Of a DNA stretch of 64,000 nucleotides, positions 7,724-15,520 are shown piece by piece (position 1 is the stretch's first letter; the number at the start of each line of letters is the position of its first letter). The translations under genes and the position numbers were made by a program. Origin of the DNA: JAICJC01 sp963757605 (GTDB taxonomy: Bacteria; Actinomycetota; Thermoleophilia; Gaiellales; JAICJC01); contig CAVWSF010000005.1 of assembly GCA_963757605.1 (NCBI GenBank), positions 62,001 to 126,000 on the forward strand. Reading direction: 5' to 3'. The notes beneath the pieces are model-generated. The model saw only the letters and a list, made by a program, of their open reading frames with translations. It had not been told where the DNA came from and searched no databases.

Positions 7724-9219
7724 GGCGCCTCCGACATCGACCCGCCGGCCACCAGCGGACGCCCGGCCACGCGCTCCACGCCGCGCGCCAGGCGGGAGGC
7801 CGTATCGCGCCGCACCGTCAGGTAGATGTTGATCATCTGCACGATGCCCGACAGCACGATCATCGCCCCGAACACCGCGCGCGCGATGAACCACGGGTGC
7901 AGGAGTGGGAGGACGTTCACCTCAGGGACGCCCGCCGCCCACGACTGGCCCTGGATGAACCCCGCCATCGTCAGGGCGGAGAAGAACCCGGTGAACCCGA
8001 TGGTGACGAGCCAGTACTGCCACTCTGACAGCGTCCGGCTCCACAGCGGGCGACGGTAGATCTGGGCGACGCAGTAGTCGATGATGCCCATGCCGAGGAT
8101 CGTGAAGCCGCCGAGAAGCGCGAGATGGGCGTGCGCGACGACGAAATTCGTGAAGTGCGTCATCTTGTTGAACGGCTGCACGGCCTGGAAGGCTCCCTGG
8201 ACATTCACCAAGAAGTAGAAGACGAACGCGGTCATGGTGAAGCGCAGCGGGAGGTTGGTGAAGAATTTCTCCCAGTTGCCCTTCATCGTCCCGAGGATGT
8301 TGATCGTGAAGGCGAAGACCGGGATCATCAGCGAGATCGACGACAGCGTCGCGACCGTCTTCAGCCAGGCCGGCGTCGGCGTCTGCAGCAGGTGGTGATC
8401 GCCGACGCCCGTGTAGAAGAACGCCATCCCCCAGAACGACACCAGCGACAGCGAATAGCTGTAGAGCGGCGTGTTGGTGATGCGCGGGACGATGTAGTAC
8501 GTCAGCGCAATCAGCATCGGCGTGAGCCACAGCCCGAACAGGTTGTGGGCGTACCACCAGTTCAGCATGCCGTCCTGAAGGCTCCCGCCGAGGGTGCCCG
8601 ACCTGCTGCCCCAGATGTCGCCGGGGTTCCAGACGACGTTCCCGATCGCGTAGTCGGCGGCGAGCCACATCGGGCTCGCGATGAACCACCACACCGTCAC
8701 GTACAGGGGTTTGATGGTACGTATCGTGACGGTCATCAGGATGTTGAAGATGTTGGCGCACCAGATGACGAGCACGGCAATGTCGAGCGGCCAGATCAGC
8801 TCCCCGTACTCCTTGCCCTGGTTGTGCCCGGTCGCCAGCGCGATGATCGCGCACACGAACATGAGGTTCCAGGCGATCGCGGTCCAGACGCCGAGGCGCT
8901 CGCTCCACATCCCGGCCGTTCCGACGAGCCGCGGAAGCATGTAGAAGACCGCGCCGAAGTACATCATCGTGAGCCATGCCAGGATCACGCCGTTCACGTG
9001 CATCGGGCGGATCCGCCCGAACTCCATGAACGAGTAGCCGGAGAACGCGTCGGGGCTCACGAACTCGATCGCAAGCGTCATTCCGAAAAGGTCGACGACC
9101 GTCAGCCAGACGACCGACGAGAGGAGCCAGTACCGCGCCGCAAGGTCGGGCGGGCGGTCGGCCAACTCACCGCTGATGGCGCCGGTACCTGCCGGCAAAC
9201 CTCGCGCCACGGTGTCCAC
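7720..9219 (-). CDS. ccoN: cbb3-type cytochrome c oxidase catalytic subunit I
   Basis: 499 residues, about 12 helices, reducing O2 to water and pumping protons. All ligands can be read: TM2 His in RPMHVNG (low-spin haem), TM6 CuB His in WYAHNLFG, the TM7 CuB pair in GDHHLLQT, and both TM10 histidines in VAHAHLALLGG. The TM7 tyrosine six residues before the His pair (FFYTGVGDHH), which cross-links to the CuB His in C-family oxidases, is present. This marks a functional C-type (cbb3-like) enzyme. First gene of the operon; GTG start. A direct-repeat box lies 48-66 bases upstream of its start. Confidence 0.93.
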   Translation of the reverse strand: MDTVARGLPAGTGAISGELADRPPDLAARYWLLSSVVWLTVVDLFGMTLAIEFVSPDAFSGYSFMEFGRIRPMHVNGVILAWLTMMYFGAVFYMLPRLVGTAGMWSERLGVWTAIAWNLMFVCAIIALATGHNQGKEYGELIWPLDIAVLVIWCANIFNILMTVTIRTIKPLYVTVWWFIASPMWLAADYAIGNVVWNPGDIWGSRSGTLGGSLQDGMLNWWYAHNLFGLWLTPMLIALTYYIVPRITNTPLYSYSLSLVSFWGMAFFYTGVGDHHLLQTPTPAWLKTVATLSSISLMIPVFAFTINILGTMKGNWEKFFTNLPLRFTMTAFVFYFLVNVQGAFQAVQPFNKMTHFTNFVVAHAHLALLGGFTILGMGIIDYCVAQIYRRPLWSRTLSEWQYWLVTIGFTGFFSALTMAGFIQGQSWAAGVPEVNVLPLLHPWFIARAVFGAMIVLSGIVQMINIYLTVRRDTASRLARGVERVAGRPLVAGGSMSEAP

Positions 9220-9266
9220 GCGGCGACCCTAGCGAGTGGCGGCGGGGTGTTCCAGCCCGCGCGCGA

Positions 9267-9285
9267 TTTGTCATCCCCGCGTCAT
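9267..9285 (+). promoter_or_regulatory. Direct-repeat operator, copy 1 (upstream of ccoN)
   Basis: TTTGTCAT followed by CCCCGCGTCAT: two GTCAT half-sites (9270-9274 and 9281-9285) with 11-base periodicity. The 10-base context GCGATTTGTC is identical to the copy at 9627-9645. The layout (7-base repeat every 11 bases) is that of OmpR/PhoB-family boxes. Lies in the divergent region between ccoN and the small zinc protein gene, so it could act on either. Confidence 0.6.
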
Positions 9286-9413
9286 GGTCGCGCGCCGCCG
9301 TAACGGCCGCCCATTCTGAGCAGACTCTCATGCTCCGCTCAACCCGATCTCATCCTGGGGCGCTCGACTTCCGGCTGGACAGTCAGTCACTCGAAGACGA
9401 CGGAGGAACGCCC

Positions 9414-9596
9414 ATGCACCTGACAGCAGCTGAGATCGACGCGTACGTCAACGGACGGCTCGATGAGACGACAACGGCGGCCTGCTCGGCGCACGTCAGC
9501 CTGTGCCTCCAGTGCACGCAGCGCATCGCCCGGCGCACGCAACCGGACAGGTGGGAGCGGCAGGGACTGCTCGGCCGCCTGGTGCGCGCCGCATGA
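9414..9596 (+). CDS. Mini zinc-binding anti-sigma-like protein
   Basis: 60 residues with no membrane segment. The stretch HVSLCLQC gives H-x3-C-x2-C, the zinc motif of ZAS-type anti-sigma factors, within a short helical domain beginning with LTAAEIDAYVNGRLDE, also typical of anti-sigma N-termini. Only this domain is present; there is no helix or sensor domain. The start at 9414 is chosen for its GGAGG ribosome site at 9402-9406; an upstream in-frame ATG at 9330 has no such site. It sits between ccoN and the response regulator, pointing toward the latter. No sigma factor is adjacent. Confidence 0.65.
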   Translation: MHLTAAEIDAYVNGRLDETTTAACSAHVSLCLQCTQRIARRTQPDRWERQGLLGRLVRAA

Positions 9597-9626
9597 ACGG
9601 CCGGCACGCCCGCCGCGTCCGGGCGA

Positions 9627-9645
9627 TTTGTCATGCGGCTGTCAT
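9627..9645 (+). promoter_or_regulatory. Direct-repeat operator, copy 2 (upstream of response regulator)
   Basis: TTTGTCAT then GCGGCTGTCAT: half-sites GTCAT at 9630-9634 and 9641-9645, same spacing and flank as the copy at 9267-9285. It matches the PhoB-box layout (CTGTCAT-N4-CTGTCAT) in 13 of 14 consensus positions. Located 51-69 bases before the regulator start, consistent with autoregulation. Confidence 0.6.
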
Positions 9646-9695
9646 GATTCATGTGGCACACGGTCGGGCGCGGTGCGATACTCGTCAGCGGCTCG

Positions 9696-10370
9696 ATGCG
9701 GATCCTCATCGTCGAAGACGAGGCGCTGATCGCGGGTTTCGTTGCACGCGCACTTCGCGCCGAGGGGTACGCGACCCAGGTCGCCGCCGACGGCGATCAG
9801 GCGGTCGAACTGCTCGACCATGCGTGGGATCTGATCGTGCTCGATCTGCTCCTGCCGGGGAGGGACGGGTTCGCGGTGCTGGAGGCGGTCGCCGAGCGCG
9901 GGCTGGGCGTGCCCGTGCTTGTGCTCTCGGCGCGCTCGCGGGTCGACACCAAGGTGGCGGCCTTCAACGCCGGGGCGAGCGACTACCTCGCCAAACCCTT
10001 CTCGGTCGACGAGCTCCTGGCCCGTGTGCGCGCCCGGCTGGCACCCGGCCCCCGGACGGACCGGAAGTCCGGCCTGCCGCCGGCCGGCGTCGAGATCGAC
10101 TACGGGCGCCGGCAGGTCGTCCTCGACGGCGGGCGCCGCGTCGCGCTGTCCGAGCGCGAACTGGCCGTCTTCGAGTACCTCCTGCGATCGGCGGAGGAGA
10201 TCGTCTCCCGCGAGCGACTCCTGAGCGCAGTCTGGGAATACGGGTTCGATCCGAGGTCAAATGTGGTGGACGTCTGTGTCGGCCGGCTGCGACGCAAGCT
10301 CGAGTCGCCGTTCGCCATCGAGTCCGTGCGCGGCGCCGGCTACCGGCTCACGCTCGCGCAGGCCGGGTAG
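9696..10370 (+). CDS. OmpR/PhoB-family response regulator
   Basis: 224 residues. N-terminal receiver domain: acidic pair in IVEDEAL, phospho-acceptor Asp in VLDLLLPGRDG, conserved Ser in VLSARS and Lys in YLAKPF. C-terminal winged-helix DNA-binding domain with LSERELAVFEYLL and VVDVCVGRLRRKLE and the terminal VRGAGYRL. The start at 9696 places MRILIVEDE at the N-terminus; an in-frame ATG at 9651 would add an unlikely tail. Its gene is convergent with, and overlaps by 114 bases, the adjacent histidine kinase. The neighbouring operator copies suggest it controls itself and the cbb3 operon (inference). Confidence 0.9.
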   Translation: MRILIVEDEALIAGFVARALRAEGYATQVAADGDQAVELLDHAWDLIVLDLLLPGRDGFAVLEAVAERGLGVPVLVLSARSRVDTKVAAFNAGASDYLAKPFSVDELLARVRARLAPGPRTDRKSGLPPAGVEIDYGRRQVVLDGGRRVALSERELAVFEYLLRSAEEIVSRERLLSAVWEYGFDPRSNVVDVCVGRLRRKLESPFAIESVRGAGYRLTLAQAG

Positions 10371-11426
10371 GCCGATCTCGAACGTCGCGCCGCGGCCGGG
10401 CACGCTCGTGGCCCGGATGTCGCCGCCGTGGGCCCAGATCACGGCCTGGGCCACCGCGAGGCCCAACCCCGCCCCTCCGGTACGACGGCTCCGGCCACGG
10501 TCCCCACGGAAGAACCGGTCGAAGATGTACGGCAGCGCCTGCGGATCGATGCCCTTGCCCGAGTCCCAGATGCGGATCACGAGCCGGCCGTCGCGCGCGG
10601 CCGATCCCACGGCGATCGTATCGCCGTCTCGGGTGTACGAGACGGCGTTCTCAAGCACGAGGTCGAGCGCCAGCGTGAGCTGATCGGCGTCGACGGGCAC
10701 GCTGCCCGACGCGACGGGCTCGAGCAGCCACCGCCGCTCAGCGGTCGCCGGCCAACGCCGGAAGATGTCGGTGACGAACTCCGCGCCGTCCGTCCGCACC
10801 AGCTGGAGGAACTCGGGGCTCAGCGCCCGCTCGACGAGCAGCAGGCGGTCGACGATCCGCTCCATCCGCCCGAGCTCCGAGAGCACGACATCGCGGGTCT
10901 CGGTGATCGTGCCGATGCCCGGGTCGCGCTGCCCGTTGCGACCGAGAAGCTCGAGATGCCCGCGTGCGATCGTGAGCGGAGTCAGAAGCTCGTGCGACGC
11001 GTCCGACAAGAAGGCGTGCTCGCGGTCGAGGAGGCGCTGCCGCTCGACGGCGAGTTCCTGCGCGATCGCTGTCGCCTGCTGGCGGCGGATCACGTGGTAG
11101 ACCATCGCCATGAACATCAGCGTCATCAGCGGAACCTCGGTGAGCTCGGGCACCTCCTCCTGACCGGCCGAGATGGCGCGCATGGTCAGGAGCCCGGTCG
11201 AGGCCGTGACGAACAGGATCCCAACCACCGTCCGCCCTGTCCGCCAGGCCCGAAAGCCGTACAGGATCGTGAAGCTCACGTAGATGAAGTGGAACGGCAC
11301 GGTCTGCCAGCCGTGCAGGCTGCCCTCGCGGATCATGAACTCGATCGCAACAAGGTTGACGATCGCGAACACGATCCACGCCCACTCCGGCCGGCTGTCG
11401 GCGAACACGCGCCGCACCTTGCTCAC
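10257..11426 (-). CDS. Membrane sensor histidine kinase
   Basis: 389 residues from the GTG at 11426; an upstream GTG at 11480 would overlap dprA by 41 bases. N-terminal four to five membrane helices (FAIVNLVAIEFMI, FHFIYVSFTILYGF, VVGILFVTASTGLL, LMTLMFMAMVYHVI) with no large sensor loop. H-box SDASHELLTPL, N-box LENAVSY, G1 IWDSGKGIDP and G2 GGAGLGLAVAQAV are all intact. It is probably the partner of the convergent response regulator. The last 35-40 residues past ATFEIGLPGL are encoded antisense to the regulator 3' end and look like a non-functional tail. Confidence 0.88.
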   Translation of the reverse strand: MSKVRRVFADSRPEWAWIVFAIVNLVAIEFMIREGSLHGWQTVPFHFIYVSFTILYGFRAWRTGRTVVGILFVTASTGLLTMRAISAGQEEVPELTEVPLMTLMFMAMVYHVIRRQQATAIAQELAVERQRLLDREHAFLSDASHELLTPLTIARGHLELLGRNGQRDPGIGTITETRDVVLSELGRMERIVDRLLLVERALSPEFLQLVRTDGAEFVTDIFRRWPATAERRWLLEPVASGSVPVDADQLTLALDLVLENAVSYTRDGDTIAVGSAARDGRLVIRIWDSGKGIDPQALPYIFDRFFRGDRGRSRRTGGAGLGLAVAQAVIWAHGGDIRATSVPGRGATFEIGLPGLREREPVAGAAHGLDGERRLELASQPADTDVHHI

Positions 11427-11439
11427 GCGGGCGAGGCTA

Positions 11440-12555
11440 TCACGAGCGCCGCGTGCCGGACCCGGCTGATCGGTCGCCACCCGCGAGCAGCCCGACGACG
11501 AGGTAGCGACCAGCCTCGTCTCGGCCTACCCAGCCGTCCAGCTCGAGCCGCGAGAGCGCTGCGGCAAGCTCGTGGGCGGGCCTGCCGAGCCGGTCGGCAA
11601 GCTCCTCGACGTGCGCGGGCCCAGACGCCACCTCCTCAAGCAGTGCGGCGTCCTCCGGCCGCGGAGGCGCCTGGGACGGCGGGTCGAGGCCCAGCCAGGC
11701 CGCCAGGTCCTCCTCGTTCTCGATCATGCCGGCGCCGGCCTTCAGCAGGCCGTTCGTGCCCGCCGCCGCCGGCGATCCGGCCCAGCCGGGGACCGCCAGC
11801 ACGTCGCGGCCGAGGTCGAGGGCGTGGTCGGCAGTGATCAGCGCTCCGGAGCGGGCCCGGGCCTCGACGACAAGCACGGCGCCGGCGAGGGCGGCGATCA
11901 GGCGGTTTCGCGCCGGGAACCGCCACGGTGCCGGCGGCGTCCCGGGCGGGTACTCCGAGAGCACGAGCCCGGTCTCGAGGATGCGGCGATGAACGCCGGC
12001 GTTCGTGCGCGGATAGGCCACATCGGGGCCGCAGCCCAGGACCGCGACCGTCTGACCGCCCGCCTCCAGCGCGCCCTGGTGGCCGGCGGCGTCGATGCCC
12101 AGCGCGAGGCCGCTCACCACGCACACGCCGGACCCCGCCGCGAAGGTTGCGAGCCGGCGGGCGAGCGCGAGCGCCGGCGCTCCCGCCCGACGGGCGCCGA
12201 CGATCGCAAGCGCCCGGCCCGGGATCGCCGGGGGCGGGCCGGCGGCGGCGCCCGCGGCGAAGACCGCAAGCGGCGGGTCGGCGAGCTCGAGGAGCGGCGC
12301 CGGGTACGCCGGGGCGGAGCGGGCGATGCAGACGACGCCCTTTGAGGCCAGCTCGGCGACGTACTCGCCGATGTCCGCCCTGCGCGCCGCCGCCAGCTCG
12401 CCGGCGAGGCCAGGGACAACGCCCAGCGCGTCGAGGCGCGACGCCGGAGCCGAGAGCAGGCGGGCCGCACCGCCCGCCCGGCGGGCCAGCGCGCCCGGGT
12501 CGACGCCGGCCCGCGCTGCTGCGGCGACGACCCGCAGCTCCGCCTCGGCGCTCAC
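11440..12555 (-). CDS. dprA: DNA processing protein DprA
   Basis: 371 residues. Binds incoming single-stranded DNA and loads RecA during transformation. The Rossmann-like core is clear: AIVGARR, VVSGLALGIDAAGHQGAL, AVLGCGPDVAYPRTN, FPARNRLIA and RSGALITADHALDLGRD. A C-terminal winged helix (VEELADRLGRPAHELAAALSRLELDGWV) matches the DprA DML1-like domain. The GTG start overlaps the comM stop (GTGA), so the two competence-related genes are coupled. Confidence 0.93.
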   Translation of the reverse strand: MSAEAELRVVAAAARAGVDPGALARRAGGAARLLSAPASRLDALGVVPGLAGELAAARRADIGEYVAELASKGVVCIARSAPAYPAPLLELADPPLAVFAAGAAAGPPPAIPGRALAIVGARRAGAPALALARRLATFAAGSGVCVVSGLALGIDAAGHQGALEAGGQTVAVLGCGPDVAYPRTNAGVHRRILETGLVLSEYPPGTPPAPWRFPARNRLIAALAGAVLVVEARARSGALITADHALDLGRDVLAVPGWAGSPAAAGTNGLLKAGAGMIENEEDLAAWLGLDPPSQAPPRPEDAALLEEVASGPAHVEELADRLGRPAHELAAALSRLELDGWVGRDEAGRYLVVGLLAGGDRSAGSGTRRS

Positions 12556-13985
12556 CCCGCCGCTCCCCGGAACGAGAGCGCCTCGGCCATATGCTCCTCG
12601 CCCGCCCGATCGGCACCCGCGAGCGCGGCGATGGTGCCGGCCACACGGCGGGCGCGATCCGCGCCCCGGCCGGAGAGATGGAGCCTCCCCACCGCGCGGT
12701 CGAGGAGCGCGGTCGCTTCCGGCTCGAGCCGCGGCGTGCCGGTCGCGAGGATCTGCTGCGCCGAGACGACCCGGCCGGCGACGACCTCCGACGGCTCGCC
12801 CGGCTCGGCATGGGCGGCCGCCCGCGGGGCCTCGACACGCAGGTCGAAGCGATCCAGGAGCGGCCCGCTGATACGCGCCAGGTAGGCGGACCGGCGCACC
12901 GTCGAGCACGTGCATTCCCGATCCGGATCCCCCGCCATCCCGCACGGGCAGGGGTTCATCGCAGCGACCACGATGCAGTCCGCGGGCAGCGTCACCGCAC
13001 CGTGGGCCCGTGCGAGGTGGACGCGCCGCTCTTCGAGCGGCATGCGCAGGCCCTCGAGCGCCGGCCGCGCGAACTCGGGCAGCTCGTCCATGAAGAGGAC
13101 GCCGCGGTGGGCGAGGCTCACCTCGCCGGGCCGAAGGCGCGCGTTCCCGACCAGCGCCGCAGCCGAGGCGCTGTGGTGCGGAGCCCGGAACGGCCGCCTG
13201 CGCACGAGCGTGCCCGGCGCGAGCAGGCCGGCCGCCGAATGGATGCGCGTCACCTCGAGCCGCTCCCCGGGTTCGAGGGGCGGCAGGATGCTGGGCAGGC
13301 GGCGCGCGAGCATCGTCTTGCCCGAGCCCGGAGGCCCGGTCATGAGCAGGTTGTGGCGCCCGGCCGCCGCGATCTCGAGTGCCCGCCGGGCGCGCGGCTG
13401 GCCGCGGACGTCGCCCAGGTCGGGGCCGCCCGACTCCTCGGCCGCCGGCGGGTCGGGCACGGGCGCCGGCTCGGCCCGGCCCTCCAGGATCTCGACCGCG
13501 TGGCGCAGATCGCGGGCAGCGATGATCTCGAGACCGCCGCCGAGACCGGCCTCGACGGCGCTTTCCGCCGCGACGATCAGCGCCTCGACGCCCGCCCGCC
13601 GGGCGGCCTCCGCCATCGCCAGCGCGCCGCGGACGGGCCGCAGGCGCCCGTCGAGGCCGAGCTCGGCCGCGGCAGCGACCCGGGCCACGCGCTCGACGGG
13701 CGCCTGGCGCGACACGGCCAGGACGGCAAGGGCGATCGCGAGGTCGAACCCGGAGCCCTCCTTGCGCTCCTGCGCCGGTGCCAGGTTGACGGTCAGGCGC
13801 GTGCCGGGGAAGCGGTACTCGGCCGACGTGATCCCGCTTCGCACCCGCTGGCGGGCCTCCTGGACGGCGCGGTCGGCGAGTCCGACCACGACGAAGCTGG
13901 GCACGCCGTCGACGAGGTGCGCCTCGACCTCGACGCGCCGCGCCGTGATCCCCATGAGCCAGAACGTGAGCGCTCGCGCCACCAC
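12552..13985 (-). CDS. comM: ComM/YifB-family Mg-chelatase-like AAA+ ATPase
   Basis: 477 residues. ComM is a hexameric helicase that drives branch migration during integration of transforming DNA. N-terminal S5-like domain (HLVDGVPSFVVVGLAD, GSGFDLAIALAVL), Walker A GPPGSGKTMLARRLP near residue 220, Walker B GVLFMDELPEF, and a Cys cluster NPCPCGMAGDPDRECTCS characteristic of YifB. C-terminal Mg-chelatase region present. A GTG-GTG start lies 14 bases from a perfect 6+6 palindrome at 13999-14013. First gene of the comM-dprA pair. Confidence 0.93.
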   Translation of the reverse strand: MVARALTFWLMGITARRVEVEAHLVDGVPSFVVVGLADRAVQEARQRVRSGITSAEYRFPGTRLTVNLAPAQERKEGSGFDLAIALAVLAVSRQAPVERVARVAAAAELGLDGRLRPVRGALAMAEAARRAGVEALIVAAESAVEAGLGGGLEIIAARDLRHAVEILEGRAEPAPVPDPPAAEESGGPDLGDVRGQPRARRALEIAAAGRHNLLMTGPPGSGKTMLARRLPSILPPLEPGERLEVTRIHSAAGLLAPGTLVRRRPFRAPHHSASAAALVGNARLRPGEVSLAHRGVLFMDELPEFARPALEGLRMPLEERRVHLARAHGAVTLPADCIVVAAMNPCPCGMAGDPDRECTCSTVRRSAYLARISGPLLDRFDLRVEAPRAAAHAEPGEPSEVVAGRVVSAQQILATGTPRLEPEATALLDRAVGRLHLSGRGADRARRVAGTIAALAGADRAGEEHMAEALSFRGAAG

Positions 13986-13998
13986 ATGGACGAGCGTA

Positions 13999-14013
13999 TT
14001 GCACGATGTGCAA
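13999..14013. promoter_or_regulatory. Operator-like palindrome upstream of comM
   Basis: TTGCAC-GAT-GTGCAA, a perfect 6-base inverted repeat with a 3-base centre, 14 bases before the comM start and 40 bases after the yraN stop. The same half-site occurs in the palindromes at 36449-36553. The binding protein is unknown. Confidence 0.45.
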
Positions 14014-14053
14014 CAGGAGTGTCAAGGGCGGTGACGACTTGCGCGCGGAAGCG

Positions 14054-14401
14054 TCAGAACGCCGCGGGCACGTGCCGGACGCGCAGGCCGTCGATCGCGA
14101 TCACGTCGAACCGCACCCGCTCGGCCTCCGGGTGCGCGGCGAGGAGCATCTCGCCCGCCTCGAGCATCCGCCGCCGCTTGCGCGCGTCGACCGCCTCGGC
14201 CGGAGCGCCGCGGCTCGTCGTCCGGCGGGCCTTCACCTCGCACACGACGAGCGTGCTCCCGCGCCGGGCGACGACGTCGATCTCGCGCCCAGCGACGCGG
14301 ACGTTCCGGCCCACGATCCGGTAGCCGCGCAGGCGCAGCCACGCTGCGGCGAGGGTCTCGGCGAGCCTGCCGTACTCAGAGGCCGAGATCGAGCTGCGCA
14401 T
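14054..14401 (-). CDS. yraN: YraN/UPF0102-family nuclease-like protein
   Basis: 115 residues, the usual family length. Holliday-junction-resolvase-like fold motifs are visible: EYGRLAETLAAAWLRLRGY, then GREIDVVARRG and VVCEVKARR, which supply the E...D...ExK catalytic pattern of PD-(D/E)XK enzymes. YraN is almost always next to rnhB in Gram-positive genomes, as here. The first 26 bases overlap the end of rnhB. The cellular substrate is not established for the family. Confidence 0.9.
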   Translation of the reverse strand: MRSSISASEYGRLAETLAAAWLRLRGYRIVGRNVRVAGREIDVVARRGSTLVVCEVKARRTTSRGAPAEAVDARKRRRMLEAGEMLLAAHPEAERVRFDVIAIDGLRVRHVPAAF

Positions 14402-15047
14402 AGGCGATCGCCTCGAACGAGCGCCGGTGAAGCGGCGTCGGGCCGAGCTCGCGCACCGCCCGCGTGTGCTCGGGCGTGATGTACCCGACGTGCTGCTCGA
14501 ACCCGAACCCCGGATAGCGCGGCGCGATGCGGCGCATGAACCGGTCGCGGGTCACCTTCGCGACGATCGATGCGGCGGCGATCGCGGCGCTGCGCCCGTC
14601 GCCGCCGACCACGGCCCGGTGCACGCGCGCGCACCCGGGGACCGGAAACCCGTCGGTGAGGCACACGTCCGGCTCCGGGTCGAGCGCGCAGAGCGCCGCC
14701 CCGAGCGCGTGCAGGTTCGAGCGGTGAAGGCCGCGGCGGTCGATCTCGCACGCGGGGACGACGCACACCGCCACCTGGGCGGCGCACGACACCACGGCCT
14801 CGAAGAGCTCCTCGCGCCGGGCCTCCGTGTGGCGCTTGGAGTCGTCGAGGAGGCCGAGCGGCGCGCAGCGCGACCCGCGCAGGCGATCCATGTCCAAGCA
14901 CACCGCCGCCGCGACGAGCGGGCCGGCGAGCGAGCCGCGGCCGGCCTCGTCGGCGCCGGCCACGAGGCGGGCGCCGAGCCCGCGGTCGTGGGCCAGGAGC
15001 CTGCGGCCGGGCCGGCGGCGGGGTCTGCGGGCGGCGGTCACGGCCAT
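14376..15047 (-). CDS. rnhB: Ribonuclease HII
   Basis: 223 residues. Removes ribonucleotides and RNA primers from RNA/DNA hybrids in a metal-dependent reaction. Catalytic acidic residues lie in GADEAGRGSLAGPLV (Asp-Glu), LTDGFPVPG and AKVTRDRFM; ASIVAKVTRD is diagnostic of type 2 RNase H. The N-terminal 25 residues are Arg-rich and not conserved in the family. Sits between rplS and yraN as in most Gram-positive genomes. Confidence 0.95.
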   Translation of the reverse strand: MAVTAARRPRRRPGRRLLAHDRGLGARLVAGADEAGRGSLAGPLVAAAVCLDMDRLRGSRCAPLGLLDDSKRHTEARREELFEAVVSCAAQVAVCVVPACEIDRRGLHRSNLHALGAALCALDPEPDVCLTDGFPVPGCARVHRAVVGGDGRSAAIAAASIVAKVTRDRFMRRIAPRYPGFGFEQHVGYITPEHTRAVRELGPTPLHRRSFEAIAYAQLDLGL

Positions 15048-15123
15048 GCGGCCACCCTATCGCGGCGAGCGGACGCGCGGACACGGCCGGCCGCCACGCG
15101 GCCGTGCCGGAAGCGTGCCGGCC

Positions 15124-15465
15124 TCAGCGCGCTTTCTCGCGCACCCGCGCGGCCTTGCCGACCTTCCCGCGCAGGTAGTACAGCTTGGCGCGATTCACGT
15201 CGCCGATCGAGACGACGTCGATCTTCTCGATCTTCGGGGTGTGCACCGGGAACGTGCGCTCGACGCCCACGCCGAACGACTGCTTGCGCACGGTGAACGT
15301 CTCGCGCGCCCCGGCGCCCTGGCGCTTGATGCAGATGCCCTCGAAGACCTGCACGCGCTGGCGCTGGCCCTCGATGACCTTGAAGTGCACGCGCAGCGTG
15401 TCGCCCGCCTTGAACTGGGGCAACTCGCGCAGCTGGCGCCGTTCGATGTCCTCGATGACCGTCAT
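15124..15465 (-). CDS. rplS: 50S ribosomal protein L19
   Basis: 113 residues. Lies at the 30S-50S interface. Recognised from FKAGDTLRVHFKVIEG, RQRVQVFEGICIKRQG, ETFTVRK and the C-terminal RGKVGKAARV. The ATG at 15465 begins MTVIEDIERRQL, the family N-terminus. Follows trmD with a 55-base spacer that contains a small inverted repeat (GGGTA-TGG-TACCC), so it may have its own promoter in addition to readthrough. Confidence 0.97.
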   Translation of the reverse strand: MTVIEDIERRQLRELPQFKAGDTLRVHFKVIEGQRQRVQVFEGICIKRQGAGARETFTVRKQSFGVGVERTFPVHTPKIEKIDVVSIGDVNRAKLYYLRGKVGKAARVREKAR

Positions 15466-15520
15466 GACAGTGTGGAGCGAGCGGAAGAGCCGGGGTATGG
15501 TACCCGACCCCGGCCGAGCC

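Noticed and set aside
9267..9645. Calling the two-component system PhoPR and the boxes a phosphate regulon
   Set aside because: The box resembles a Pho box, but no phosphate transport or phoU gene is nearby, and OmpR-family regulators share this layout.
11440..14025. An 861-residue DprA with a large N-terminal domain
   Set aside because: The first 490 residues are comM read in the wrong frame; DprA proper starts at 12555 with a GTGA overlap.
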